A stretch of 61,373 nucleotides of DNA from contig JAFXTO010000032.1 of NCBI GenBank assembly GCA_017535725.1, forward strand, positions 1-61,373, written 5' to 3'. Numbering within the stretch: position 1 is the stretch's first letter; every line of letters begins with the position of its first letter. The translations under genes were made by a program, and so were the position numbers. The notes under the pieces are model-generated. The model worked only from the letters and a program-made list of their open reading frames with translations, had not been told where the DNA came from and did no database searches. This document shows, piece after piece, positions 1-7,655 of the stretch. Source of the DNA: Bacteroidaceae bacterium (GTDB lineage: Bacteria > Bacteroidota > Bacteroidia > Bacteroidales > Bacteroidaceae).

Positions 1-132
1 CTCCGTCCTGACGCCAGCTTCGAGCAGACCACGACTCGTGCCGCCCAGCGTGCAGCCCTGGAGGCTCAGAAGGATGGTGCTACCACCGCCGACTGGACGC
101 CGGAGGACGAGGAGGAGGAGGACGAGCCCTAA
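1..132 (+). CDS. C-terminal fragment, possibly HU-like DNA-binding protein
   Basis: The window opens inside an ORF that is open for 43 codons in frame 1 and ends with TAA at 130-132. The visible part is a linker followed by a strongly acidic tail (a run of Asp/Glu ending in EDEP). The fold is outside the window, so function cannot be read directly. Bacteroidota HU-like (HU-HIG) proteins commonly precede a smalltalk peptide gene, which is found at 759-866, so an HU-like protein is the best guess from context. The stop codon overlaps the first base of a small inverted-repeat element. Confidence 0.4.
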   Translation, partial: LRPDASFEQTTTRAAQRAALEAQKDGATTADWTPEDEEEEDEP

Positions 133-297
133 GACCCCCTCCTCACTCCCCCTCAAGGCAATGAAGGGTGAAAGCAGACTCTCCCCCCGCCCTCCCTTTT
201 AGGGAGGGAGCGAATACCAATGACTCTTGACAATCCCCAAGCACACGCCCTGCAATGGTAATTACTCTCCCCCTTGAGGGGGAGTGGGGAGGGGTCT
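132..297. repeat. MITE-like inverted-repeat element with AGACCC ends
   Basis: The segment begins AGACCC at 132, overlapping the upstream TAA stop, and ends GGGTCT at 297. The outer about 27 bases on each side are imperfect inverted copies rich in CCCCTC (132-158 against 269-297), and the interior has a further hairpin (CCCTCCC..GGGAGGG near 192-211). No ORF is carried. The ends resemble the outermost bases of the DUF559 element at 26098-26779, suggesting a nuclease-less relative. Confidence 0.5.
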
Positions 298-758
298 GAA
301 AAAAACAAGAAAAACCCCATTGTGAGTGGTCAGGCTCTGCGAGCCTTGGTGTCACGTAGCTGATTTCCCTGGTGAGAGCAGGCTCTCCCCGATAAAATCC
401 CCTCCGCACCACCAACCTTCGGTTTGACCACTCTCAATGGAAAAAACAACGCTTCGCTCAAAAACAATCTGCGGACTTGAACCACATTGGAAATCGCAAA
501 CGGACTGGTTTGTTTTTCAGTGAGCTGTAGCGAACGGTGTTCTTCAAGTATGAAGCACGGTGTCAATCTTTCAGCGGAAGTTCGTTTCCGATGGGGGTCT
601 GTGATTTGGGACAAATCTGTGATTGTCTTGTGAGCGGCTTGAAAGCTTGCTTGCGGAAGCCGTCTCACGAGATAAGCACAAAGGTCGAAGACCACAGACG
701 CACAGAGGTGTTTTTATGGTTTTTTGTCAAATTCAATCGAAAAGAAAGGAGGTTTCCT
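298..758. other. noncoding stretch, no gene recognised
   Basis: About 460 bases between the repeat element and the small peptide gene. Short open frames exist on both strands but look random in composition, overlap one another and have no recognisable family. Nothing with a convincing promoter or RNA fold was seen apart from the strong ribosome-binding site at its right edge. Confidence 0.4.
745..752 (+). promoter_or_regulatory. strong Shine-Dalgarno site
   Basis: AAAGGAGG lies six bases before the ATG at 759. Such a full anti-16S match is unusual in this window, where most genes start without one, and it fixes the start of the small peptide. Confidence 0.6.
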
Positions 759-866
759 ATGAACGAACAGAAGAAGAAGACAATCAAGAGGATTGTGGAT
801 ATCATCATCACGATTCTCACTGCCTTGCTCACCACCTTCTCGGCCAATGCTGCTGGATTGGTATGA
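759..866 (+). CDS. smalltalk-type small membrane peptide
   Basis: A 35-residue peptide with a Lys-rich start (MNEQKKKTIKR) followed by a hydrophobic segment of about 20 residues (IIITILTALLTTF). Size and pattern match the Bacteroidota 'smalltalk' peptides, usually located between an HU-like gene and an N-acetylmuramoyl-L-alanine amidase gene. The strong SD site six bases upstream supports translation from 759; a longer frame opening at 537 has no such support. No amidase gene follows, so the usual cluster is incomplete. Its function is unknown; a membrane or lysis-associated role is only inference. Confidence 0.6.
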   Translation: MNEQKKKTIKRIVDIIITILTALLTTFSANAAGLV

Positions 867-971
867 TTTGTGTACACAAATTCTCTCGAAAACGAGGGTG
901 AGCAATACCCCCCGGAATGCCAGGAAACAGGGGACACGCACACCAAAGGAGTGTCCTATCTGAATGCTGGG

Positions 972-1028
972 CGACCCTGTCAGGGTCGGTGTTGCCATTG
1001 CCATCCTATCCGCAGGTCGTACCGACCT
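972..1028. repeat. two REP-like perfect palindromes
   Basis: CGACCCTG-T-CAGGGTCG at 972-988 and AGGTCG-TAC-CGACCT at 1014-1028 are perfect short hairpins 25 bases apart. A similar palindrome (CTGGCGG..CCGCCAG) lies inside the coding sequence at 53978-53996. Confidence 0.5.
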
Positions 1029-1043
1029 ACGGCTATTGAGAGG

Positions 1044-1063
1044 AGACGCTTTTAGCGTCTTTT
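1044..1063 (+). terminator. short hairpin with T tract
   Basis: AGACGC and GCGTCT pair around a five-base loop, followed by TTTT. It is just left of a second, duplicated terminator, so it may be a remnant. Confidence 0.4.
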
Positions 1064-1073
1064 GGATAAACAG

Positions 1074-1110
1074 AAAAAAGGGAAATTCTCGATAGAATCT
1101 CCCTTTTTTT
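1074..1110. terminator. hairpin terminator, duplicated copy
   Basis: An A-rich arm, a stem around GATA and a T7 tract form a bidirectional-looking terminator. It is a near copy of the terminator at 2611-2645 that ends the minus-strand operon, and is part of the duplicated block described at 1099-1494. Confidence 0.65.
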
Positions 1111-1494
1111 GATGTTTTGGGGGGTGTCGGGCTCATTATTTGATGTGCCAGGGACTCCTTTTTTGATGTTTTTGGGGTTGTCGGGCTCTGTACTTGAGGT
1201 TGCCGGTGACTCCCTTTTTTGATGTTTTTTGGGCGTTGGGCTCAATATTTGAAGTTGCCGGTGACGGTGCCACCCTGTCCGCTGACGAAGGTGTTGTCGA
1301 GCTTGATGCCTTGGGACTTGGAGCCGGTGTTGGTGACGGTGAGGGTGCCACCTGTGGCTACGAGTGTTTCGGCACGGACACCGCGGGACTTGGGCCCTGT
1401 AGCGTTGACGGTGGTGGTGCCTCCGGCGATGGTCAGCGTCTGGTCTGCTTTCAGTCCTGTAGCACGGTCTTCCTCTTCTGTGTCGGTGTAGACA
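1099..1494 (-). pseudogene. duplicated 3' fragment of the carbohydrate-binding protein gene
   Basis: From 1242 to about 1494 the minus strand repeats the last roughly 83 codons of the intact gene at 2723-4024, including the same stop position. Homology ends abruptly within the codons for the DTEEED region. Downstream of the stop are three tandem units of about 56 bp (starting 1099, 1155 and 1210), each containing a copy of the gene tip (VTGN.KY) and a T tract; the intact locus has two such units (2635 and 2691). No start codon or signal peptide remains. This is a decayed partial duplicate. Confidence 0.75.
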
Positions 1495-1507
1495 CCTAAC
1501 CCAGCGG

Positions 1508-1549
1508 GGCATCTACATCAAGGACGGGAAGAAGGTTCTGATTAAGTGA
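1508..1549 (+). pseudogene. orphan type IX secretion tail
   Basis: The frame reads GIYIKDGKKVLIK and stops at 1547-1549, the typical end of a type IX secretion sorting tail. It is directly adjacent to the truncated minus-strand fragment, so it is the last piece of a deleted plus-strand gene. The bases after it (1550-1610) resemble 2507-2553, where a more decayed copy of the same tail (ending at the TGA of 2504-2506) is found. Confidence 0.55.
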
Positions 1550-1813
1550 GCGGCATGAAAGCTTGTATGCAGATGCCAGAACGCGAGGAACGTATCTAAG
1601 GTTGTGGGAAGTCTAAATAATGCGTTTTAATGTGAGATAATACAATAGTCCTCCACTTTTTCCAACTTTTCTCTATAAAATTGCAATAATCCAGCCACTT
1701 CTCAACATTTTTCACCCTTTCTCTTCTCCACTTTACACAATTATCCCTAACTTTGCAGCGGGTTTCAACCATAATGGCCCTTCTACAGGATTTTAAAGTA
1801 TATTATTGAGAAT

Positions 1814-2050
1814 ATGGAAGCGTTAACGAATAGGACGGTGTTCACTCCAGCACAGACGGCAATCATCAATGCTGTGGCTCACTTACGGACAGACGAAGAA
1901 GTGATGCTGCTGAAACGTGCCATCTCTCATTTCTTTTTTGAACGTGCCAATCAAGAGATGGACAAGCTTTGGGAAACAGGAGCTTGGAATGAGCAGACTC
2001 TTGAAGATTTGAAAACAGCACATCATCGGACTCCATACGTAACCCCGTAA
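1814..2050 (+). CDS. putative antitoxin of PIN toxin-antitoxin pair
   Basis: A 78-residue protein with no cysteine and a charged, helical composition. It sits immediately upstream of a PIN-domain gene: its TAA (2048-2050) overlaps the toxin ATG (2050-2052) by one base, the arrangement expected for a coupled antitoxin. No classical DNA-binding motif was identified with certainty, so the antitoxin role rests on position and size. The pair lies between two copies of a duplicated segment, suggesting it was acquired as a unit. Confidence 0.65.
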   Translation: MEALTNRTVFTPAQTAIINAVAHLRTDEEVMLLKRAISHFFFERANQEMDKLWETGAWNEQTLEDLKTAHHRTPYVTP

Positions 2051-2466
2051 TGAGAGCTGTTGTTATTGACACCAACTGCCTGCTTCAGATGATTTCCCGG
2101 CACAGTCCATATTTTGCTGTGTGGAAAGCATTTGATGAGGGCAAGTATTTGTTGTGCGTGTCCAATGAAATTATCTGCGAATATCAGGAAATCATCGGAC
2201 GAATAGCCAATCAATTTGTGGCAGAAAATGTTGTAGAGTTTATTTTGAACAGTCCTTTCTGCTTACGCTATGACCCACAATACCACTTTAACCTCATTAT
2301 CCAAGATCCTGATGACAACAAATTTGTGGATTGTGCCATAATCGCTAATGCGGATTATATTGTCAGTGAAGATTCCCACTTCAAGATGCTGGAAACCATA
2401 CACTTTCCTAAAGTGAATCTGATAACTCTTGAAAATTTCAAGAGTGATATATTACAAGGTGGATGA
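2050..2466 (+). CDS. PIN-domain toxin (putative toxin-antitoxin ribonuclease)
   Basis: A 138-residue protein with the layout of TIGR00305-type PIN toxins. VVIDTN near the start supplies Asp7, the helix IICEYQE supplies Glu44, and DPDDNKFVD..ADYIVSED supplies the later acidic residues (Asp94, Asp108). PIN toxins are magnesium-dependent RNases. Translation is probably coupled to the overlapping antitoxin gene. All expected acidic residues are present, so it looks intact. The RNA target cannot be predicted from the sequence. Confidence 0.85.
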   Translation: MRAVVIDTNCLLQMISRHSPYFAVWKAFDEGKYLLCVSNEIICEYQEIIGRIANQFVAENVVEFILNSPFCLRYDPQYHFNLIIQDPDDNKFVDCAIIANADYIVSEDSHFKMLETIHFPKVNLITLENFKSDILQGG

Positions 2467-2610
2467 AACACGATAAGTATATTAGGGAAAAAGGTTATGA
2501 TTAAGTGAGTGACATGAACGCTTTCTGAGTCGCGAACGTGAAGAACGTATGTAAGAGGATGGAATGAATTCATGTGGGAGATGACGCAGAAGTAGTCCTT
2601 GGGGTAAATA

Positions 2611-2645
2611 AAAAAGGGAGATTCTCGATGGAATCTCCCTTTTTT
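2611..2645. terminator. bidirectional hairpin terminator
   Basis: A5, stem GGGAGATTC / GAATCTCCC around a six-base loop, then a T tract. On the minus strand it ends the operon 7347-2723. Its duplicate is at 1074-1110. Confidence 0.75.
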
Positions 2646-2722
2646 GATGTTTTTGGGGTTGTCGGGCTCTGTACTTGAGGTTGCTGGTGACTCCCTTTTT
2701 TGATGTTTTTTGGGTGCTGGGC

Positions 2723-4024
2723 TCAATACTTGAAGTTGCCGGTGACGGTGCCACCTTGTCCGCTTACGAAGGTGTTGTCGAGCTTGATGCCTTGGGACTT
2801 GGAGCCGGTGTTGGTGACGGTGAGGGTGCCGCCCGTTGCGGTGAGGGTGGTGGCACGGACGCCGCGCGACTTGGGCCCTGTGGCGTTGACGGTGGTGGTG
2901 CCTCCGGCGATGGTCAGCGTCTGGTCTGCTTTCAGTCCTGTAGCACGGTCTTCCTCTTCGGTGTCGGGGTCAACGTAGACGTTGGCGGCGACGGTGACGT
3001 TGATGATGGGTGAGGTGGACTTGCTTCCAATGGTGAGGTCGCCGTCGCTGGCGATGGCCTTGCTACCGTTGGCGGTGGAGGTGAGGTTGACGGTGATGCT
3101 GCCACCGAGGAGTTGCATGTGGGGCACGATGGCGGGTGTGGTCTCAGGTGCGTCGAGACGGATGCCCTTGGTGTCCACGGCGGTCATGGTGACGTTGATG
3201 GTGCCATCGTTCATGATGAATTGTCCGTTGATTTCCTCTTCGGAGTTCGCGTCGGTCTCCACCTGCAGGGCGTCGCCTGCAATGCCGCTGAGGGTGATGG
3301 TTCCGCCGTTCATCTGGAAGTATTCACCCACGTGGATGCCGTCGGATGCCGCCTTGGTGATGGTGATGGCGCCCGTGGACTTCTTCAGGAGGAGGTATTC
3401 ATTGGTTCGGAGGGCGTGGCGTGCGTTGCCGGCGATGGAGAGTGAGCCGCCTCCGGTGACTTCGAGGTGTCCCTGGCAATTGAAGGCCGCTTTCTGGTCG
3501 CCGGCGGCATAGTCGCTGAGGCTATTGGTGGTTCCATCCTCGAGGATGAGGTCTATGCGCTTGCCGCACTGGATGTCGAGTGCGGCGCCGGTGGTGCTGG
3601 TGAGGTTGAGGCCATTGAGGTGGAACTTCGTCTTGTGCTCACCGTTGTAGGTCAGCGAGCCAGCAGAGCTGGTGCCCTGCAGGATGAATTCGTGCTCAAT
3701 GGTGGTGCAGGTGTTGGTGATGACGACATCGCCTCCGACGACGGACGCGGTGACACCTTCTGCGGTCTCGGGGATATCCACGTTGGCGGTGGTTCCGTTC
3801 CAGGTGATGGTGACGGGGTTGACCACGGTGATGCTATCGATTGCGGCGGTGGCGTAGCGCTCGTTGCCGATGGTGAGCATAGAGCCGGAGTAGGAATATG
3901 GGATGGATGCTGCTTCGTCAAGGGAGTAGCGGACGCTCTCGCCGCCGTTCCAGACGCGAATCCACTGGGCATTGGCCGTGAGGGAGGTTACGGCTAATAG
4001 GAGGGAGAAAAGGAGTCTATTCAT
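2723..4024 (-). CDS. secreted Cthe_2159-like carbohydrate-binding protein
   Basis: 433 residues with a clean signal peptide (ends ..TANAQ), a short beta-rich module around residues 20-80, and then a long run of short repeated strands rich in Gly, Thr, Asn and Ser. The layout and phrases such as AALDI and GIKLDN match the right-handed beta-helix 'carbohydrate-binding domain-containing' family (PF14262, Cthe_2159, known to bind acidic pectic glycans). It is the last gene of the VTC/DUF4956/DUF2490 operon and a recurrent partner of those families as I recall. Its 3' tip has been duplicated downstream and at 1242-1494. No catalytic residues are claimed. Confidence 0.75.
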   Translation of the reverse strand: MNRLLFSLLLAVTSLTANAQWIRVWNGGESVRYSLDEAASIPYSYSGSMLTIGNERYATAAIDSITVVNPVTITWNGTTANVDIPETAEGVTASVVGGDVVITNTCTTIEHEFILQGTSSAGSLTYNGEHKTKFHLNGLNLTSTTGAALDIQCGKRIDLILEDGTTNSLSDYAAGDQKAAFNCQGHLEVTGGGSLSIAGNARHALRTNEYLLLKKSTGAITITKAASDGIHVGEYFQMNGGTITLSGIAGDALQVETDANSEEEINGQFIMNDGTINVTMTAVDTKGIRLDAPETTPAIVPHMQLLGGSITVNLTSTANGSKAIASDGDLTIGSKSTSPIINVTVAANVYVDPDTEEEDRATGLKADQTLTIAGGTTTVNATGPKSRGVRATTLTATGGTLTVTNTGSKSQGIKLDNTFVSGQGGTVTGNFKY

Positions 4025-4051
4025 ATCTTATCTTAGATTCAGAAAGCGGAA

Positions 4052-4507
4052 TTAGTACAGGATTTTGATGGTCTTTTGCCCAAAGCGTGCGATGTAGATA
4101 CCGCGAGGAAGCCCGTCGAGGCTGAGTTCACAATGGGTGCGTGTGACGGTCTGCCGACGTACGAGTTGTCCGCTGGCGTTGAAGAGTTGCAGCTGGCCTT
4201 GTCCGTCTGCTACGACGCGTCCACCTTCGATGCAGAGCTTGCCCGATTCGGCTTTGAGTGCGTTCACACCTACTGCAATACCCGTGAAGGTGAGCTTGGT
4301 CAGGGTGGAGAGGGGCGCAGTGGTCGTGGTGCCGTTGGTGGTGGTGACGACGATGTTGGTGCCCTCGAAGGTAATCTTCTTCACTGTCTTCAGGGCCACG
4401 CTCTGAACCGTGGACGAAGAGGTGAGGTTGAGGTAGTTGTAAGTCTCGGCGGAAAGTGCGGCCGCAAAGCCGAATGTAAGCACGAGAGCGAGAAGGAATT
4501 TATTCAT
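4052..4507 (-). CDS. small secreted protein with type IX sorting tail
   Basis: 151 residues: a signal peptide (..AALSAE), a Thr/Ser-rich stretch with the Prevotella-type phrase VKKITFEGTN, a short beta segment and a C-terminal tail with LFNASGQLV, LPRGIYIARFG and KTIKILY, typical of type A sorting domains. It lies 27 bases upstream of the carbohydrate-binding protein gene on the same strand. No enzymatic domain is visible; it may be a small surface structural partner. It occupies the place where a CotH-like protein is often seen in related clusters, but shows no kinase motif. Confidence 0.7.
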   Translation of the reverse strand: MNKFLLALVLTFGFAAALSAETYNYLNLTSSSTVQSVALKTVKKITFEGTNIVVTTTNGTTTTAPLSTLTKLTFTGIAVGVNALKAESGKLCIEGGRVVADGQGQLQLFNASGQLVRRQTVTRTHCELSLDGLPRGIYIARFGQKTIKILY

Positions 4508-4642
4508 GTTGAAAGGTTGAAATGTTGAAACGTTGAAGGAATGTTGAAACGTTGAAAAGTTGAAACGTTGAAAGAATGTTTGAAGGTTGAAACGTTGAAA
4601 GGTTGAAAAATTGAAAGGTTGAAAAATTGAAAGGGTGGTGGT
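4508..4642. repeat. degenerate GTTGAAA minisatellite
   Basis: About 135 bases between two operon genes consist almost wholly of seven- to ten-base variants of GTTGAAA (with ACGTT, AGGTT and AAATT versions). The spacer contains no gene or promoter. Confidence 0.8.
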
Positions 4643-4650
4643 TGGAAGCG

Positions 4651-5706
4651 TTAGAATTTGAACTTATAGCCGATGGTGATGGCATGGATATTCATGTCTC
4701 CATCGTCGTCGTTCTCGTGGTTGAAGACGTAGCCGATGCCGAGCTTGTGGCCGTTCTGGAATGCATAGTCCACGCCCGCGGAGATGCGGTATTTGTCGAG
4801 GTGCATGCTCTCGCCGATGTTGTTGAAGGCCTCGAAGTAGCAATAGGGCGACCAGTTCAATCCTTTCTTATCGACTTCGAGGGTGAGGCGGGAGCGCAGG
4901 AGGTGGAGGGTCTTGCTGTCCTTCTCCTTCTCGGGGTTCAGCGTCTCGTGCTCGGTCAGATACGAGCTCGTTACGTCCGTGGGTGAGGCGTTGTCATCCA
5001 AGAGGTCCAGCTCGTAGATGGTTTCGCCCTCCTGCCAGTAGCGCATCAGCTCATCGTAGGTGACATCAGCCTCGCTGGTAGCCGGTGATTGGGCGTAACT
5101 CATGTCGCGGTACTTGTCGATGGTCTTCTGGCGGGACACCGTCTTCGTGGGTACGAAGGTGAGCTGGTAACGCTCGCGGAGGCTCAGGCGTAGCCACTTC
5201 CAGAATTTGATGGTGTAGGCGGCATCGATGCTGATTCGATGTCTGGCACGCCAATAGGCATCGGTGGAACGGGTGGTGACGTTCTTACCTTTATATTTAT
5301 AGGTAGTGGTGCCGTCTTCGTACGTCGGTCCGCCCAAAAACTCGATGAAATCGACGTTTTCTGATGTTTCATTAGGCCGATACTTATATTCAGTCTTGTA
5401 TTCAGTCACGGCGGGATAATGCTTCATGAGGAAGGTATATCCGATGCCGAATTTCCAATGTTTGTTGGGCTTCCAGCTGAGCCCCAGCCCGATGTCGAAG
5501 CGGTTGGCTTCATTGAACCATTCGTTGGTGCGGAATCCGGCGTCGAGTCCCAGCGAGAGGTTGTAGGGCAGTACTTTCGTCACACCGACCTCCGTCCAGA
5601 TGCCCCCCGTCGTTTTCCCTGCATCGTCATTCACATACTCTGCCTGGGCAAAGCCAGAAGTGGCCATGCCGCAAAGGAATACCGTTGCTATCAGTAGGCG
5701 CTTCAT
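4651..5706 (-). CDS. DUF2490-type outer-membrane beta-barrel protein
   Basis: 351 residues with a signal peptide (..SGFAQ), alternating amphipathic strands (LGLSWKPNKHWKFGIGYTF, LRLSLRERYQLTF) and a terminal Phe (YKFKF), the signature of an outer-membrane barrel. Length and the paired Trp/Arg-rich strands resemble the DUF2490 family. A long insert at about residues 100-150 and another at 200-250 are charged and probably extracellular loops. Third gene of the VTC operon; a role in exporting or anchoring a polymer is only inference. Confidence 0.7.
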   Translation of the reverse strand: MKRLLIATVFLCGMATSGFAQAEYVNDDAGKTTGGIWTEVGVTKVLPYNLSLGLDAGFRTNEWFNEANRFDIGLGLSWKPNKHWKFGIGYTFLMKHYPAVTEYKTEYKYRPNETSENVDFIEFLGGPTYEDGTTTYKYKGKNVTTRSTDAYWRARHRISIDAAYTIKFWKWLRLSLRERYQLTFVPTKTVSRQKTIDKYRDMSYAQSPATSEADVTYDELMRYWQEGETIYELDLLDDNASPTDVTSSYLTEHETLNPEKEKDSKTLHLLRSRLTLEVDKKGLNWSPYCYFEAFNNIGESMHLDKYRISAGVDYAFQNGHKLGIGYVFNHENDDDGDMNIHAITIGYKFKF

Positions 5707-5707
5707 A

Positions 5708-5757
5708 TTCTAAATCCTTAAATCCTTAAATCCTTAAATCCTTAAATCTTTAAATCT
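5708..5757. repeat. AAATCCTT tandem repeat
   Basis: Six or so copies of the eight-base unit AAATCCTT (last ones decayed) fill the spacer between the DUF2490 and DUF4956 genes. Confidence 0.85.
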
Positions 5758-5760
5758 CTA

Positions 5761-6474
5761 TTACATTTCCTTCGGCATCCGTCCGTAGCGTGCGATGCTG
5801 TTGCCCACGTCTGCGGGGTCGTTGTAGAAGATGCGGATGAGGGCGCTATCTTTGAGGAAGTCCAGCATACCTACTTCGATGCGTGTAATCTTCACGCCCG
5901 TCCGCTTTTCGAGGTCAGCCTTCAGCTCTTCGCGCTTCTCGGGAGTGATGAGGGTGACGTTATCGTAGCGGATGATTTTGGAACATTCCTGACTGATGAC
6001 CTTGGAACTCTCGAAGAGTGCCGCCATGCAAATGAAGGCGATGTTGACAAAGAGGATGGTGACGATACCCACGCCGTCCCAGTAGTCGGCCTTCGGGTGG
6101 TAGTCGCCATGAGCCAGGGCGTTGATGACACTCAGGGCGATGAGCATGAACAGGTAGGTCATCTCGCGGATAGGCACGGCCTCCGTGCGGAAGCGCATGA
6201 TGCCAAAGATGGCGAACAGACCCATGGCCGCTCCCAGTTGCATGCCGCCGCCATCCATCAGGCTAACGAGCAGGAAGATGCTCATCGACATCAGAATGAA
6301 GATGAACATGTAGTCGCGGCGAAGGCTACGAGGATAGTAGAACCTGCGGGCGATGATCAACACCACAATGAGGTTGATGACGAAGCGGATGACCAGCGAG
6401 ATAAACTGCTGAGGGTCGAAAAGAGTGACACCGAAGAGGTTGCCAATCACATAATTGATTTGTGTAAAGTCCAT
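5761..6474 (-). CDS. DUF4956 membrane protein
   Basis: 237 residues with four or five membrane segments in the N-terminal two thirds (FVINLIVVLIIA, FIFILMSMSIFLLVSLM, LGAAMGLFAIFGIM, YLFMLIALSVINA, IVTILFVNIAFICMAAL), then a soluble C-terminal domain of alpha/beta type. The central MRFRTEAVPIREMTY is characteristic of DUF4956. This family is commonly encoded beside VTC-domain polyphosphate polymerases, which fits the upstream gene. It may act as the inner-membrane partner of the polymerase, but no activity has been read from the sequence. Confidence 0.8.
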   Translation of the reverse strand: MDFTQINYVIGNLFGVTLFDPQQFISLVIRFVINLIVVLIIARRFYYPRSLRRDYMFIFILMSMSIFLLVSLMDGGGMQLGAAMGLFAIFGIMRFRTEAVPIREMTYLFMLIALSVINALAHGDYHPKADYWDGVGIVTILFVNIAFICMAALFESSKVISQECSKIIRYDNVTLITPEKREELKADLEKRTGVKITRIEVGMLDFLKDSALIRIFYNDPADVGNSIARYGRMPKEM

Positions 6475-6477
6475 ATT

Positions 6478-6552
6478 GAGTTTTTGAGTTTTTGAGTTCG
6501 GGAGTTGTTGAGTTTATGAGTTTTTGAGTTTATGAGTTTGGGAGTTTATGAG
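6478..6552. repeat. GAGTTTWT minisatellite
   Basis: Degenerate copies of TGAGTTTTTGAGTTTA fill the spacer between the DUF4956 and VTC genes. Confidence 0.8.
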
Positions 6553-6555
6553 TCC

Positions 6556-7347
6556 CTACGCCTTCGGCACAGAGAAGGGATGGCCGGTGAGTTTGGTGAG
6601 GGTGATCATCTTGAACTTGAAGTTGTTGTTCTTCAGGCGTCCGTTCGTCATGGCAGAGCCGATGCAGTACTTCGAGAAGCCGTGGGGCTTGACGCGCACC
6701 TGACGCAGGAGCTCGAGGATGGGGGAGTAGACGTTGCCGTCGCGCTTGAGCTCGATGATGACGAGGTCGCCCGTCTGGGCATCCGCCTCCGTCTCGTAGT
6801 TATGGAAGCGGACATTGAAGTCGATGGTCAGGCGTTCGGTCTTGCCGTAGTTTACGAGGGTGATGCGCTGGAACTGGTTCTGCACGGTGGGCAGGATGTC
6901 ATCGAAGGTCTGTCCCGTAAGCCCCTGAATGAACGCCGAACCGCCCGCCGCGAGCACATCGGGCAACTCCTGCGAGGGTACGGTGATGCGCTTCTTCTTG
7001 GTGCGACCGTGGTTGTTCTTGGTCTTCACTTCGAGGAAGGTCATGTCGGAGTCCATATACGTGCGGATGCGGATTTTCTGACGGGGCGCCCTTCCGTTGT
7101 GGTGTTCGAGGTAGAACATGTGTTCGGGCGTGTCCCAGTAGGTTGTGCGGTAGTTGGCAATGCGTTGCCCGTCGATTTGCTGGGCATAGTATTTGCCTTG
7201 TGCCAACTCCAGTAGCTCAGCCAGTTTGTGTTTGCTGGTGACAAATTTTGTGTCGGTTCGGTTCATCAGTTTGATGCCACTCATCTCATCCAGCGAGATG
7301 GGTTGCAGCTGATTGAGCCAGTGACGTATGGTTTCGTCGGTATTCAT
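6556..7347 (-). CDS. polyphosphate polymerase domain (VTC) protein
   Basis: 263 residues of a VTC-type tunnel fold. The basic residues expected to line the tunnel are visible: NRTDTKF (Arg30, Lys34), KIRIRTY (Lys91, Arg93, Arg95), FLEVKTK (Glu106, Lys108, Lys110), KKKR (117-120) and IIELKRDG late in the chain. Eukaryotic VTC4 makes polyphosphate from ATP; bacterial relatives with this core next to DUF4956 are less well understood. There is no SPX domain or membrane segment, so it is probably cytoplasmic and works with the DUF4956 membrane protein. First gene of the operon ending at 2723. Confidence 0.82.
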   Translation of the reverse strand: MNTDETIRHWLNQLQPISLDEMSGIKLMNRTDTKFVTSKHKLAELLELAQGKYYAQQIDGQRIANYRTTYWDTPEHMFYLEHHNGRAPRQKIRIRTYMDSDMTFLEVKTKNNHGRTKKKRITVPSQELPDVLAAGGSAFIQGLTGQTFDDILPTVQNQFQRITLVNYGKTERLTIDFNVRFHNYETEADAQTGDLVIIELKRDGNVYSPILELLRQVRVKPHGFSKYCIGSAMTNGRLKNNNFKFKMITLTKLTGHPFSVPKA

Positions 7348-7372
7348 TCGTGAAAAGAGGCTTTTTCGGGTG

Positions 7373-7380
7373 CAAATATA
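7373..7380 (-). promoter_or_regulatory. -7 element for the VTC operon
   Basis: The minus strand reads TATATTTG, a match to TAnnTTTG, 25 bases before the ATG. A clear TTTG -33 box is not seen. Confidence 0.5.
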
Positions 7381-7456
7381 GTAATAAGTTTATAGTTTAA
7401 GGTTTAAAGTTCAAAGTTTTTACGTCTTTTGCATAGATTTTTCAACAAAAAGGCAT

Positions 7457-7484
7457 TTTGAATCGACAAAAAGCATTATCTTTG
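7457..7484 (+). promoter_or_regulatory. Bacteroidota promoter for frr
   Basis: TTTG at 7457-7460 and TATCTTTG at 7477-7484 form a recognisable -33/-7 pair. Downstream, 7540-7645 is filled with ATTAAACTTTAA-type simple repeats before the frr ATG, so the leader is long and low complexity. Confidence 0.6.
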
Positions 7485-7539
7485 TACCCCGAAAGGAGCG
7501 AAACAGGCTCCTTCTGCTCATCAAACCTCACCGCTAACG

Positions 7540-7645
7540 ATGAAACATTAAACTAAAAAACCCGATAAACTTTAAACATTAAACTTTAACCATTACCCAT
7601 TAAACTTTAACCCTTAAACATTATACATTAAACTTTAAACTAAAA
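7540..7645. repeat. CATTAAACTTTAA simple repeats in the frr leader
   Basis: Degenerate copies of AAACTTTAAACATTA occupy most of the transcribed leader of frr. Confidence 0.75.
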
Positions 7646-7655
7646 CCCAACATAT

